From assembly GCA_964474905.1 (NCBI GenBank), contig CAYYUP010000005.1:102165-166164 (forward strand): a stretch of DNA of 64,000 nt, given 5' to 3'. The translations under genes were made by a program, and so were the position numbers. The notes below the pieces were generated by a model. It worked only from the letters and a program-made list of their open reading frames with translations, searched no databases and had not been told where the DNA came from. Positions within the stretch are counted from its first letter, which is position 1. Each line of letters opens with the position of its first letter. The DNA is from JADJRG01 sp964474905 (GTDB lineage: Bacteria; Myxococcota_A; Polyangia; Nannocystales; Nannocystaceae). Positions 8,479 to 21,660 of the stretch are shown here, in pieces.

Positions 8479-8844
8479 CAGCTGTTTTCGAGCGCGAGCA
8501 AGCGTAGCCTCCTCAAGCATGAGGGGGCCTGCGCACCTGTGGTTCGATCCCTCCTCTCCAGCGCCGCACAGCGGGCTGTGCGCATGTTCCAGAGCGCGAA
8601 CGAACACAGGAGCGATCTGCGCGCGGAGCCCAGGCACATGCACAAGCACCCACCAATGCAGCCCTCGCGGCCCATGGGCGTGTCTCGTCCCCTCTCAGCA
8701 CGTCTCACCCAACTCGAAGGGCTATCCCCCCAAGCCGGCGCCCGCGAGCATCCCGAGGCGTATGTAGGTCGCTGTGCTGCCGCTCTGAAATGCCGCATGA
8801 TCGTCGACTAGGGGCGATCTGGGCTATCCTAGAGCGCCCTGCCG
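8479..8844. other. Intergenic region before kinase 1
   Basis: 366 bp with no gene I can support. It contains an imperfect hairpin at 8508-8527 (CCTCCTCA, loop AGCA, TGAGGGGG, one T.G wobble) about 30 bp after the preceding stop; there is no T-tract, so it is only a possible transcript 3' end. Nothing else stands out. Confidence 0.5.
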
Positions 8845-10677
8845 ATGGCCATGCCGCCAAAGCCACCACCACCGCCGCGTAAGCTCCCGAAGTCAAACGC
8901 GGGGACCGCCGAGCCGATGCTGCTCGCGGTCAGCGATCTCGAGGACATCGAGGTGGCGGCGCCACGCCCGGGTCCGGGCCTGACCCTGGTCGGCACTGTT
9001 CTCGCGGACCGCTATCAGATCCTCGAGCGCATCGCTGAGGGCGGCATGGGTACGGTCTACGTCGCCGAGCACATCACGATCCACCGTCGCCTGGCGATCA
9101 AAGTACTGAGCCCCGACTTAGGCAACAGCCCCGACATCGCCCAACGCTTCCTCCGAGAGGCGCAGGCGGCCTCGATGATCCAGCACGAGCATATCGTCGA
9201 CATCATCGATTTTGGCTACACCGAGCAGGGGCAAGCGTTCCTGGCGATGGAGCTCCTAGAGGGCGAAGATCTGGCCACAACGCTCGATCGAGAGCGTCGA
9301 TTGCCGTGGCCTCGGCTCCGACGCATGGTCCTCCAGATGTGCCGTGCGCTAAACGCCGCGCACGAAAAGGGCGTCGTGCACCGCGACATGAAGCCCGCCA
9401 ATTGCTTCCGAATTAAGCGGGGGGGCAACGCAGATTTCATCAAGCTGCTCGACTTCGGGATCGCCAAAGTGATGACCGAGGCGACCACCTTTCGCGGCAA
9501 ACAACCGGTCGCCCAGGCGACCGCCGCCGGCACCCTGCTCGGGACCCCAGAGTACATGGCGCCAGAGCTCGCCCGCGACGGTGTGCCCGACGCCCGCGTC
9601 GACATTTACTCGCTGGGCGTGATGATCTACGAGCTGCTCACGGGCGTCGTCCCGCTGCGCGGCGAGACCTTCATGTCGACTCTGGTGCTGCACCTAACGC
9701 AGGAGCCGATCCCCCCCCGTCAGCGGGCGCCCAGCGCTGACATCCCACCGGCAATCGAAGCCGTGGTCATGCGCGCGCTCGCCAAGGATCCCAACGCCCG
9801 TTACCAGACCATCCGCGAGATGACCGAGGCCCTGGTCGCCGCCGATCAGCGCCTGCGCTCGACCGGCCTCTTCTTGCCGGCGATCCCGGATACGCCCGAA
9901 TTCTCGCCACCGACCCGCGACGAGACCGAAACCGAAGCCGAACGCGCACCGACGCTCAACGTCAATCTGCAATCGACCGGCGGCGCCCGCCACTCGACTC
10001 CGCAGCAGACGATCGATACCCGCTCGCACCGGACGCTCCCCCCCCCCGATCAGAGCGGCCAGATGGCGATCTCGCAGCCGTCCACGCAAGTCGACCCCTC
10101 GCGAATCTCCGGCGAGCACCGGCCGGCGATGGCCGAGACGATGGACTCGATCGACGCCATCGAACGGCTGCGACCAAACCCCTACCGCTGGCTCTCAGCG
10201 GTGCTCGCACTGCTCGTGCTCGGCCTGGGCATCACCGTCTGGCAGTTCAACGGCTTTAGCGACGAAGACCCCGCAAAGCCGGACCCGCAGCAGGTGAATG
10301 CGGGCGAAAACGTAGGCGCTCCAGTGGCGAGTCCACCCGGCAACACGACCCTAAAGACAGGTCCCCCAGGAAAGGTCAATACCGACCCGAGTCTGGGCGC
10401 GATGCAGTCGATCACCGAAGAGGAGCGCATGCAGGTCGCCGCCGATCTGCAGCGCTACATCAAGAAGTGCGCCAAGAGCCACGGACTAAAGCCCGGCAAC
10501 CAGGGCAGAGTCACCGTCAGCCTCCGGGTCAAGGTCGGCACAGGCAAGATCAGCGCCGACATTCCAAGCGAACTCGTGGGTCAGCTCATGGGCACATGCA
10601 TCAATCAAGCCGTGAACAGCATCCAGTTCCAACCTGGCCGCAAGGCCATGCGGTTTGTACACACCTTCGGACCCTGA
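8845..10677 (+). CDS. Membrane Ser/Thr protein kinase (PknB-type), kinase 1
   Basis: 610 aa. A Hanks-type kinase domain spans about residues 57-325: Gly-rich loop GGMGTVY, ATP-binding Lys at K86, catalytic H179-R-D181 with KPAN, metal-binding D203-F-G, and GTPEYMAPE. A Pro/Ser/Thr-rich linker precedes one membrane helix (about 452-470). The extracytoplasmic C-terminal 90 residues (ITEEERMQVAADLQRYIKKC onward, GRVTVSLRVKVGTGKI) resemble the AgmX/TonB-like C-terminal beta domain often seen at the end of myxobacterial membrane proteins. It should phosphorylate cytoplasmic Ser/Thr targets in response to an envelope signal. Likely co-transcribed with the lipoprotein gene that starts 49 bp downstream. 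Confidence 0.92.
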   Translation: MAMPPKPPPPPRKLPKSNAGTAEPMLLAVSDLEDIEVAAPRPGPGLTLVGTVLADRYQILERIAEGGMGTVYVAEHITIHRRLAIKVLSPDLGNSPDIAQRFLREAQAASMIQHEHIVDIIDFGYTEQGQAFLAMELLEGEDLATTLDRERRLPWPRLRRMVLQMCRALNAAHEKGVVHRDMKPANCFRIKRGGNADFIKLLDFGIAKVMTEATTFRGKQPVAQATAAGTLLGTPEYMAPELARDGVPDARVDIYSLGVMIYELLTGVVPLRGETFMSTLVLHLTQEPIPPRQRAPSADIPPAIEAVVMRALAKDPNARYQTIREMTEALVAADQRLRSTGLFLPAIPDTPEFSPPTRDETETEAERAPTLNVNLQSTGGARHSTPQQTIDTRSHRTLPPPDQSGQMAISQPSTQVDPSRISGEHRPAMAETMDSIDAIERLRPNPYRWLSAVLALLVLGLGITVWQFNGFSDEDPAKPDPQQVNAGENVGAPVASPPGNTTLKTGPPGKVNTDPSLGAMQSITEEERMQVAADLQRYIKKCAKSHGLKPGNQGRVTVSLRVKVGTGKISADIPSELVGQLMGTCINQAVNSIQFQPGRKAMRFVHTFGP

Positions 10678-10726
10678 GCGCCACGTATGTGTGGCCGCCG
10701 CGGTAGTCAATCCGCACGAGACCCCG

Positions 10727-11920
10727 ATGACACAAACGATCACGACTGCGACGCGCCGAGCCCTCGTGCTCACGGCCTTGATCCTCGGAGGCTGCGTCAG
10801 CAAGCAACACTTCGACAGGCGCAGCGACGAACTCGCAGCGCTACTAAGCCCGAGCAACGTCGCTCTGGTCACGCCCTCCAAGATCAAACTCACCGGGCTC
10901 GCCACCCGCACTCACACCCGCCCCGGGACCTTCCTGCAGGTGCTGCCGAGCGGTGAAGGTGTGCCCGTGCAAAGCCGCTGCGAGGCGATCCTCGCCGACT
11001 CGATGCGCCTCGACACGGCCTTCGCCGAGGACGACGCAGCGCTCACCTGGAGCGAGATCCTGCCACGCCTCGACGATCCGGCGATCATCGGCCCCGCGGG
11101 GCAGCTCCCGGATGCGCTGCTCCGCGACGTCTGGCTCCGTGTCGGTGTTTTTTACGACGCCTTCGACTTCTCGCTCTCCGCCGGCGCGCCGACCTTCTCC
11201 TTTGGCGGCGGCAGCTCGCGCGTTCGCGTCTCGTTTCAGGCATGGCGAGCCAAACGTCTGACCGAACTCGCCTACGAGAGCGACGTCGATCGCCTCTACA
11301 GCTGCTGCCAAACTGAGGGCTGCGGCGATTACATGGTCGTCTCGCAAACCGAGATCGACGTCTTCAAGTACAAATACCGCAACCTTACAGCCTCGGCGAA
11401 CGGACACTACGCCGTCTACAGCGGTGAGGCGAAGGTCGGCGTCGCCCTCGGCGAGCAGGCCAAAGAGCGTATCTACCTCCTCGAGCTGCGGAGCGTTCCC
11501 AAAAAAGCCACGTCCCTCCGCGACGTCTGCTCGCTGCCCTCCTCGATGGTCATCGCCGAGTCGCAAACACGCACGCTCACACTGCCCTGTCCGGTCGCAG
11601 GTCTCACCTTCGGCGAAGAAGACCTGACCGTCACCGTCAAGCCTGCGCCCGAGGGCTACCAGCTATCGATCGCCCCCACCGGGGATGCGGGCACCGTCGC
11701 GGCGATCCTCGTCCGCAAGAACGGCCTGCCAGAGGTCCGCCTGCCGGTATTCGTCGCCCGAAAAACCCTGCGCGGATCCCAGCCCACAACCGAGTCGCTG
11801 CCGCCTACAGGCTCACAGTGGGAGCCACCGCCCCTCTCCAAGCCCGCCTCGACGATCGATCGCGAGGGCGCAGACAAACTAGAGCTGCTCCGCGGGCACG
11901 TCGAGATCGAGCCCGAGTAG
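10727..11920 (+). CDS. Lipoprotein of unknown function downstream of kinase 1
   Basis: 397 aa from the ATG at 10727, which sets up a short basic n-region and a lipobox Leu-Gly-Gly-Cys at about residue 22; an upstream start would overlap the kinase and spoil the signal. The mature part contains a segment with paired Cys (SCCQTEGCGDYM, about residue 195) and otherwise predicted beta-rich sequence; the last 60 residues are Pro-rich. I do not recognise a domain. Position directly behind the kinase, with no terminator between, suggests it works with the kinase at the envelope, possibly as ligand-binding partner; that is inference. Confidence 0.65.
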   Translation: MTQTITTATRRALVLTALILGGCVSKQHFDRRSDELAALLSPSNVALVTPSKIKLTGLATRTHTRPGTFLQVLPSGEGVPVQSRCEAILADSMRLDTAFAEDDAALTWSEILPRLDDPAIIGPAGQLPDALLRDVWLRVGVFYDAFDFSLSAGAPTFSFGGGSSRVRVSFQAWRAKRLTELAYESDVDRLYSCCQTEGCGDYMVVSQTEIDVFKYKYRNLTASANGHYAVYSGEAKVGVALGEQAKERIYLLELRSVPKKATSLRDVCSLPSSMVIAESQTRTLTLPCPVAGLTFGEEDLTVTVKPAPEGYQLSIAPTGDAGTVAAILVRKNGLPEVRLPVFVARKTLRGSQPTTESLPPTGSQWEPPPLSKPASTIDREGADKLELLRGHVEIEPE

Positions 11921-11950
11921 CGGGACGCGAGCACCCCCGGGTTGCACTCT

Positions 11951-13507
11951 TTATGTCTCTTTCGCCAGGTCATCTGGCGCAGGAGCATCGTCGGTTCCGG
12001 CATGTTCATCGGCTCCGACGGTTTTGTCGACCGGGACCCAGGACACGCCTGCACCTGTCTGCTCATCGCCCTCTGCGCTTTCGCGATCCCTTGAGCTGCC
12101 GCGACGGCGCCGCCTCGACTGCAGCACCAACTCGGAGTAATCGAGTTCGCCGAGGGCATCGTCGCTGAGGGCGTCCAGACGGTAGTAGATCGATGCCAGC
12201 GGATCACCGTCGCGCACACCCGGCACATCACCGCCCTCGAAGAGCGCGAGCACCTCTCGCAACCGGATCTGATCCAAGGGACGACCGGGGATGTAGCTCG
12301 GCTCCTCGGCGTGCGTATCGAGAAGATAGCCGGCCTCGACCAGGCGTTCGACGATGTTCGAGATCCGCGCAAGACCGATCTGATAACGGGCCTCGAGTTG
12401 GGTCACCGTCGAACCGGTGTGCCGGAGGTCAAAGTGATCCGCGACCGCCAGGACCAGACGCGCTGCGACCCGCCCCGCGCCGACCTCACCGACGCCGACC
12501 TTGCGCACGCTTGGATGCACATAGCCATCGTGGGCAACCACTGGTAGGTGCTGGACGACGTAGGCGATCTCGGAGCCGAGCAGCACAAGCAGCCACGAGA
12601 CGTAGGTCCACACCGTAAAGACCGGCAGGATCGCCAGCGATCCGTAGACGCTCTCGTAGTTGGCAATCACCGAGATGTAGGCCGCAAAGCCCCGCTTGCC
12701 GATCTCAAAAAGCAGCGCCGCGATGACCCCCCCGGTGATCGCCGGTCGCCAGCGAACAGGCGTCGCCGGCATGAATCGGTTGACCAGGACCATCGCGATG
12801 CCGGTCGTCAACATCGGCGTGATCGCCAGCGAGATTTCGTTGACGGCCGAAAAGATCGGCTGTGCCAAGCTGTAAAAAATGACCAGCGGCCCGAGCGTCG
12901 CCAGCGTGTAAAACATCGTGAAGCGAGCGACCGTCGAACGCCGACGATGCACCCGCCAGATCACGTTGAGCGTCTTCTCGAGGGTCGTAAAGAGCAGCGA
13001 AGCGATGACCAGAGCGCCGAAGAAACCGACGATGCCGAGCCGTTCGACGGTAACGTTATGGGCCAGATCGACGATCGCCTGGGCCATTCGATCCGAGCGT
13101 TGCGCGTCGGGGATCAGTAGATAGGCGATCTCGCGGAGGAACTCGCTGCCCCGCTCTTTGCCCATCAGATCAACGCCAGTGAGCAAGAGCCCGGCGACCG
13201 GCACCACCGAGAGCGTCGTCTGCAGGGCGAGGCTGGCCGCGAGACCGGTGCCGCGATCTTCGATAAGCCAGCGACGGATCGTGTAGGTCGAGATCAGCCA
13301 GATCCGCCGGATACCGATGACCTCGATCTGCGGCGTCGTCGGGAAAAGCAGAGCCCGCAGCGCTTTCATTCGCAGGCGCAGGGCGGACGGCGGACTCGCC
13401 GGATCGAGGTAGCTGTCGTCGGCGCTCATCGTCGGCTCGGACGATGATAGCCGCCCCTCCGAGCCGGCGGATGAAGCTCTCTCTGCGGGATCAGGAACGC
13501 GCGGCAT
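11951..13507 (-). CDS. YihY/virulence factor BrkB family membrane protein with C-terminal winged-helix-like domain
   Basis: 518 aa. Six hydrophobic segments between about residues 85 and 340 carry the family features: GLAASLALQTTLSVVPVAGL, the central LEKTLNVIWRV and the YGSLAILPVFTVWTYVSWLL segment. About 100 residues follow that look like a winged helix (HTGSTVTQLEARYQIGLARI, RLVEAGYLL), as in the extended members of the family. The C-terminus is charged (RRRRRG, then acidic). The molecular role of YihY/BrkB proteins is unsettled; it is not RNase BN despite older labels. Another ATG at 13429 is a possible start. It converges on the lipoprotein gene ending at 11920. Confidence 0.85.
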   Translation of the reverse strand: MPRVPDPAERASSAGSEGRLSSSEPTMSADDSYLDPASPPSALRLRMKALRALLFPTTPQIEVIGIRRIWLISTYTIRRWLIEDRGTGLAASLALQTTLSVVPVAGLLLTGVDLMGKERGSEFLREIAYLLIPDAQRSDRMAQAIVDLAHNVTVERLGIVGFFGALVIASLLFTTLEKTLNVIWRVHRRRSTVARFTMFYTLATLGPLVIFYSLAQPIFSAVNEISLAITPMLTTGIAMVLVNRFMPATPVRWRPAITGGVIAALLFEIGKRGFAAYISVIANYESVYGSLAILPVFTVWTYVSWLLVLLGSEIAYVVQHLPVVAHDGYVHPSVRKVGVGEVGAGRVAARLVLAVADHFDLRHTGSTVTQLEARYQIGLARISNIVERLVEAGYLLDTHAEEPSYIPGRPLDQIRLREVLALFEGGDVPGVRDGDPLASIYYRLDALSDDALGELDYSELVLQSRRRRRGSSRDRESAEGDEQTGAGVSWVPVDKTVGADEHAGTDDAPAPDDLAKET

Positions 13508-13591
13508 GGCTCACTTTGTCGTTGCGGACGGAGCCGGCGAAGCGCTCGGCATGACCGATGATTCGACCCGCACCACGGGCGGCAACTAGAA

Positions 13592-14356
13592 CTAGACCGG
13601 CGCAGCGACCCGCAGACGCGGCGGTTTTTTCTTGGCCCGGGCTTTCTCTTGTTTGACCGACTCCTTGAGCGGAGCGCAGATCGCATCGAGTTCCTGACGC
13701 AGCGCGCCCAGTTCAACTTCGAGCTTTTGCACCCGCTTGTCCTCGAGCCCGTCGATATCGGGCAGGAGCTCGGCCAGGCGACGCGCGGCGGCGGACGCCT
13801 TTTGCACGATCTCGAGCTTGGCCGCGCCCTTGGGCCGGGGATAGAGCACCGGATCAAAGCGCTTGCGCAGCTCGGCGAGCGGCTTGCCTTCGTCAAATAC
13901 CGCGTGCCGAACCTCGCGGATGAACTCCTCGGACTCCGGATTTGCAGGCTCGACCGGGGCCTCTTCGGAGTCCTTTGTCGGCCGCGGCGCGCTCCGGCTG
14001 TCGACCTCGCCGACCGCCCGCGAGAAATAATCGACCGCCTCGTAGCTGGGGATGACCTTGGCAACGCCATCCCACTCGAGAACCTCGGGGGCGTGCGAGC
14101 GCAGCGTATGAAAGGAGACCGTCAGCTTGTCGACCGTCGCCCGCTTGAGCGTCAACTCCTCCGAGCAATACTTGTAAAAGTCGTTGTAGCCCCAGCGAGT
14201 AAAGGCCTGCGAGCTTCGGACCTTTGAGAGGGCCTCTGCGAGCTCGATCCAGGAGCGCTTAAAACGCTGGGTGCGACGCACGACCTCGAGCCGCTCGGCG
14301 TCGCCACCGGTGCGCTCAAGGAGCTCCGCGAGGGCGTCAATTTTCTTGGTTCCCAT
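13592..14356 (-). CDS. Unrecognised helical protein, myxobacterial type
   Basis: 254 aa from the ATG at 14356 (MGTKKIDALAELLERTGG); the longer frame adds an improbable Arg/Pro-rich leader and would overlap the divergent kinase gene. The N-terminal half has a conserved-looking pattern FKRSWIELAEALSKVRSSQ, WGYNDFYKYCSEELTLK, TVDKLTVSFHTLRSHAPEVL that reads as a bundle of helices, possibly nucleic-acid binding. The C-terminal half is Lys/Arg/Glu-rich and probably coiled coil (KRVQKLEVELGALRQELDAI), ending in a basic Pro-rich tail. No function can be assigned. It is transcribed divergently from kinase 2, with 53 bp between the starts. Confidence 0.6.
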   Translation of the reverse strand: MGTKKIDALAELLERTGGDAERLEVVRRTQRFKRSWIELAEALSKVRSSQAFTRWGYNDFYKYCSEELTLKRATVDKLTVSFHTLRSHAPEVLEWDGVAKVIPSYEAVDYFSRAVGEVDSRSAPRPTKDSEEAPVEPANPESEEFIREVRHAVFDEGKPLAELRKRFDPVLYPRPKGAAKLEIVQKASAAARRLAELLPDIDGLEDKRVQKLEVELGALRQELDAICAPLKESVKQEKARAKKKPPRLRVAAPV

Positions 14357-14409
14357 AGCTGAGGGCGCCCGTATAGCACCCCTGGCGCGCCGGTGGTACC
14401 GTTGCGCAG

Positions 14410-16154
<1,745 letters not shown>

Positions 16155-16307
16155 CTCGCTGGCGACGAAGCAGCTCTCGACGATTGAAAACTGAAAATCC
16201 GGGGTCACTCGGCCCCAATGAGAGTTCTACGCGCACCTTAGTTGCGGTCGGCGGGCAAGCCCGATAGCGTGCAAAAAGCTGCACTGCGCAGGTCAAGACG
16301 GGACGAT

Positions 16308-18239
<1,932 letters not shown>

Positions 18240-19516
18240 CGGCGCGGCCCTGAGTTCAAGCACCGACTATCCCCGGATCCTCGGCACCTACAGCCGCGGC
18301 CAGCCGGGCCCACAGGTGCTGGTCACCGGCGGTGTGCACGGCAACGAACCCTCCGGCGTGATCGCCGTGCGCCGTGTATTGGCTACCCTCGAGGCCGCGC
18401 ACACACCTTTTAACGGCTCGCTCACCGGCATCGCCGGCAATCGCAGCGGCCTCGCTCGCGGCGCTCGCTACCTCGACCGCGACCTCAACCGCCGCTGGCT
18501 GCTCGATGACATGGTCGCCCTGCTCGGCCGCGATCCCGCCGAGGACAGCCCCGAGGATCACGAACAGCGCGAACTCCTGCAGCTCTTCGCACCACTGCTC
18601 GCCGAAGCCCGTGAGCCGCTGGTCTTCATCGATCTGCACAGCACCTCGGGCGTCGGCGCACCCTTCTCGTGCATGGCCGACGTGATCCGCAACCGCCGGA
18701 TCGCCTTCTCCCTCGGCGTCCCGGTGGTACTCGGCCTCGAGGAGGTGATCGACGGCTCGATGATCGGCTTCCTCTGCGACCTGGGCCACATCGGCGTCGC
18801 CATCGAGGGCGGCCAACACGACGAGCCCGCGACTGCCGACAACCACGAGTCGGCGATCTGGATTTCGCTGGTTGCGGCCGGCTGCTTGCGCGCCACCGAT
18901 GTGCCCGATCTGGCCGCCCACCATCGGCGTCTCCGCGACGCCACCCGCGGCCTGCCCAAGGTCATCGAAATCCGCCATCGCCACGTGGTCAACGACGTCG
19001 ACGAGCCCTATGCAATGCGCCCGGGCTTCACTAATTTTCAGCCCGTCGCCGCCGATCAGATCGTCGCGAGCGACGCCTCCGGTGAGATCCGCACGCCCGA
19101 GCAGGCGCTGATGATGTTGCCCCGCTACCAAAGCCAAGGCGAGGACGGCTACTTCCTCGCCCGCCCGGTCTCACGCATGTGGCTCGCGCTCTCGGCTGGG
19201 CTTCGTCGCTCTCGCATCGATCGTCTGGTGCACTGGCTGCCCGGTGTACGCCGCGATCCCGATCGTGAGGATCACATGGTGCTCGACCACGAGCGCCCGC
19301 GAGCCGTCGAGGTCTTCCACCTCATGGGCTATCGCCACCGCCGCTCCGAGGGCAAACGCTTTGTCTTCACCCGTCGCCGCCCTGATGCCACCGGTCTCGA
19401 AGACATGCCACAGGCGATGCGACAGCTGCTGGGTCAGGCCCGCCGCAACACCGAGAAGCTGAGCTAAGGCGCAAGCGGCTAGCGAAGGTGGTATCCTGCG
19501 GCCGCGAGATCTGGCG

Positions 19517-20275
19517 ATGCCCTCGACCGCAGGCCTGCAGCAGCACCACCACACACCCCGCGCGAGGCGAACCGAGTCATCGGATGCGCACTCGCAGGGG
19601 ACCGCTCGCCGGTGCCCACAGCTTTTGTCCGCGTTGGCTTCGAGCGCCGTCGTGATGACGCTGAGCATCGGCCTCGCGCTCGGCCCCAGACCCGTGCTCG
19701 CAGCGCCCGTGACCTCGGCTGCGCAAAGCTCCGAGGCCGTCCAAAGCGGCGATCTCAGCAGCGCCCGCGACCTCGCTGTCACTGCCCGCAAGGCCGATCC
19801 GAGCCCTGCAAACTGGGCCCGTGAAGCCGAGGCCGCCACCGCCCTAGGCGACTACGAGCGGGCCATCGCGGCCTGGCAAGGGCACCTCGCCTCGCTCGCA
19901 GACGACGCCACAAACGAACGCGAAGCTGCAAACGCGACCCTCAAAAAGCTCCGCGCGGAGGCCCGCGGCACCGTCGAGGACGAGCCGGTCTCGAGCCACC
20001 GCGTGGAGATCGACGGCGCCCGCGAGAGGCGTATTGCGGCCCTGTTGCCCCCCGAAAAGCCCAAAATCGAGGAAAAAAAGCCGCCGCCGCCCAAGCCCAA
20101 AGAGCGGATCATCAAGAAGTGGTACTTCTGGGTGACGGTCGCGGCGATCGCCGCATCGGCCGGAGCGATCACCGGCATCGCGGTGCAGGCCGCCCGCGAA
20201 GAGCAAATGGATGACCTCAGCGCCCGCGGCGGGGCCCTGCCCACAGGCCCCGGCGGCTTTGTGCTCCGCTTCTGA
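19517..20275 (+). CDS. TPR-like protein with C-terminal membrane helix
   Basis: 252 aa. A long N-terminal leader ends in a hydrophobic stretch (about 38-62) that may be a signal peptide cleaved near VLAAP. Next come two helical hairpins of TPR type (AVQSGDLSSARDLAVTARK and AEAATALGDYERAIAAWQ, about 75-130), a Lys/Pro-rich linker, then KKWYFWVTVAAIAASAGAI, a membrane helix (about 203-222), and a short tail ending PGGFVLRF. This TPR-linker-KWYFWVTV layout recurs in myxobacteria; no biochemical role is known to me. The gene follows the AspA-type gene by 49 bp and may be in the same transcript. Confidence 0.6.
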   Translation: MPSTAGLQQHHHTPRARRTESSDAHSQGTARRCPQLLSALASSAVVMTLSIGLALGPRPVLAAPVTSAAQSSEAVQSGDLSSARDLAVTARKADPSPANWAREAEAATALGDYERAIAAWQGHLASLADDATNEREAANATLKKLRAEARGTVEDEPVSSHRVEIDGARERRIAALLPPEKPKIEEKKPPPPKPKERIIKKWYFWVTVAAIAASAGAITGIAVQAAREEQMDDLSARGGALPTGPGGFVLRF

Positions 20276-20463
20276 GCGACCTACAAAAACCTGCTCTTGA
20301 GGCCATGTTCAAGCGCACCGGCCACTCGCCCGCTCCTCGCGACCGGCGCTCCAACGTGACCATTTGGACATGGTTCAAAATACAGACTTTATGCGCCCCT
20401 ACTGACGCTTTTACCCCAACGCTAGGGACACATCAGAGCACGTTGTACGGCGATCTGAGCGAA

Positions 20464-21660
20464 ATGATAAAACCACGCACAGGCCTCGTAGCGCTCATCT
20501 GTACGGCTTTTCTCGGCTGTTCGAACGAGCCCCGAGAGCGCGCTGAGCCGCCCATTGAGCCGACGATTCTTGTGCCCCTTTCGGACAACGACGTCGATCA
20601 AAATAGCAGGAACATCCGCCTCGCCGGCGGCGTTGACTTTGACGGGGGGCTGCGAATCGACGGCGTCGTCGTTACTCCCGCCATGATCCGCCCAGGGGAG
20701 CCTTTGCAAGTGAAGATGACCGTGCACGGGAGTGCTCCAGAGTTCCAGGCCCGGCTGAGCCTACGCACCCCCCGGAGTTCTGGACGCGAAGAAGTGCGGG
20801 CCCAGAGCCGCAGCTCGGACCCCCGTGATGTGAGTGTCGATTTTGATCTGGTCGATGGAGATGTCGAGATCGAACTCGACCTGCCCTCGCCCTGGCATCC
20901 GGCAACCGCGATCTTAGAGTTCGAACTCACCGATGGAGAGCACAGGATCGAAGCCCGCCGTGGGGCCCGTAGCGACGATGGCCGGGCCCTGCTCGCGCTG
21001 TTGCCAGTCAAACGCGAGCCAACACAGATCACTGCAGCCCGCGGCGTCGTCGCACTCGACGGCGAGCTGGACGACGCACCATGGGCCCGGACGCCCGCGC
21101 TCCTGGTCGAAAGCCTCGACGGCGAGCCCTTTATGGGGCCACCAACCGAGCTGTGGTTCGCCTGGGATCGCGAGCATCTCTACGCCGCCGCCCGCCTGCC
21201 CGACGACGACCTCTGGACCACCTACTCACAACAAGACGACCCTCTCTACAAGCAAGAGGTCTTCGAGATCTTTGTCGCCGGCGACACTACGGGTAAGCGA
21301 TATATCGAATACGAAGTATCTGTCCGAGGGGTCACCTTTGATGCCCGTTTCCCGACCTACCGCCGCGGCGACGAAGCCTGGGATTCGAGCTGGCGCCAGG
21401 CTATCCAAGTCGACGGAACCGTCAACGATGCCCACGACCGAGACCGCGGCTGGTCCGTCGAGGTCGCGATCCCCTGGACCGAAATCTGCGAGCAGACCAC
21501 CCTTACCTGCCCACCTGCGCCCGGCCAACACCTGCGGGTCAACGCCTTCCGCCTGGACAGACCGGGCCGCAAGGGAGAGACGGTTGCCCTGGCCCTAAGT
21601 CCGACCCTCAGACCCGACTTCCACGCCTGGGAGAACGCCGCTGTGCTGGAGCTCCGTTGA
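20464..21660 (+). CDS. Lipoprotein with CBM9-like C-terminal domain
   Basis: 398 aa from the ATG at 20464, which yields a lipoprotein signal (lipobox Phe-Leu-Gly-Cys near residue 18). The N-terminal 170 residues are beta-rich without a recognised domain. The C-terminal half (from about 185) matches the family 9 carbohydrate-binding module pattern: GVVALDGELDDAPWARTP, LWFAWDREHLYAAARLPDDDL, QEVFEIFVAGDTTGKRYIEY, WSVEVAIPWTEI. Such modules bind xylan or other glycans, or occur in surface proteins of gliding predators. Its stop codon overlaps the next start (TGATG), so it is coupled to the CAP-domain gene. Confidence 0.75.
   Translation: MIKPRTGLVALICTAFLGCSNEPRERAEPPIEPTILVPLSDNDVDQNSRNIRLAGGVDFDGGLRIDGVVVTPAMIRPGEPLQVKMTVHGSAPEFQARLSLRTPRSSGREEVRAQSRSSDPRDVSVDFDLVDGDVEIELDLPSPWHPATAILEFELTDGEHRIEARRGARSDDGRALLALLPVKREPTQITAARGVVALDGELDDAPWARTPALLVESLDGEPFMGPPTELWFAWDREHLYAAARLPDDDLWTTYSQQDDPLYKQEVFEIFVAGDTTGKRYIEYEVSVRGVTFDARFPTYRRGDEAWDSSWRQAIQVDGTVNDAHDRDRGWSVEVAIPWTEICEQTTLTCPPAPGQHLRVNAFRLDRPGRKGETVALALSPTLRPDFHAWENAAVLELR

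Noticed and set aside
8541..8551. GGTTCGATCCC resembling a tRNA T-loop
   Set aside because: The flanking bases do not form a 5-bp T stem and no acceptor or anticodon arm is found.
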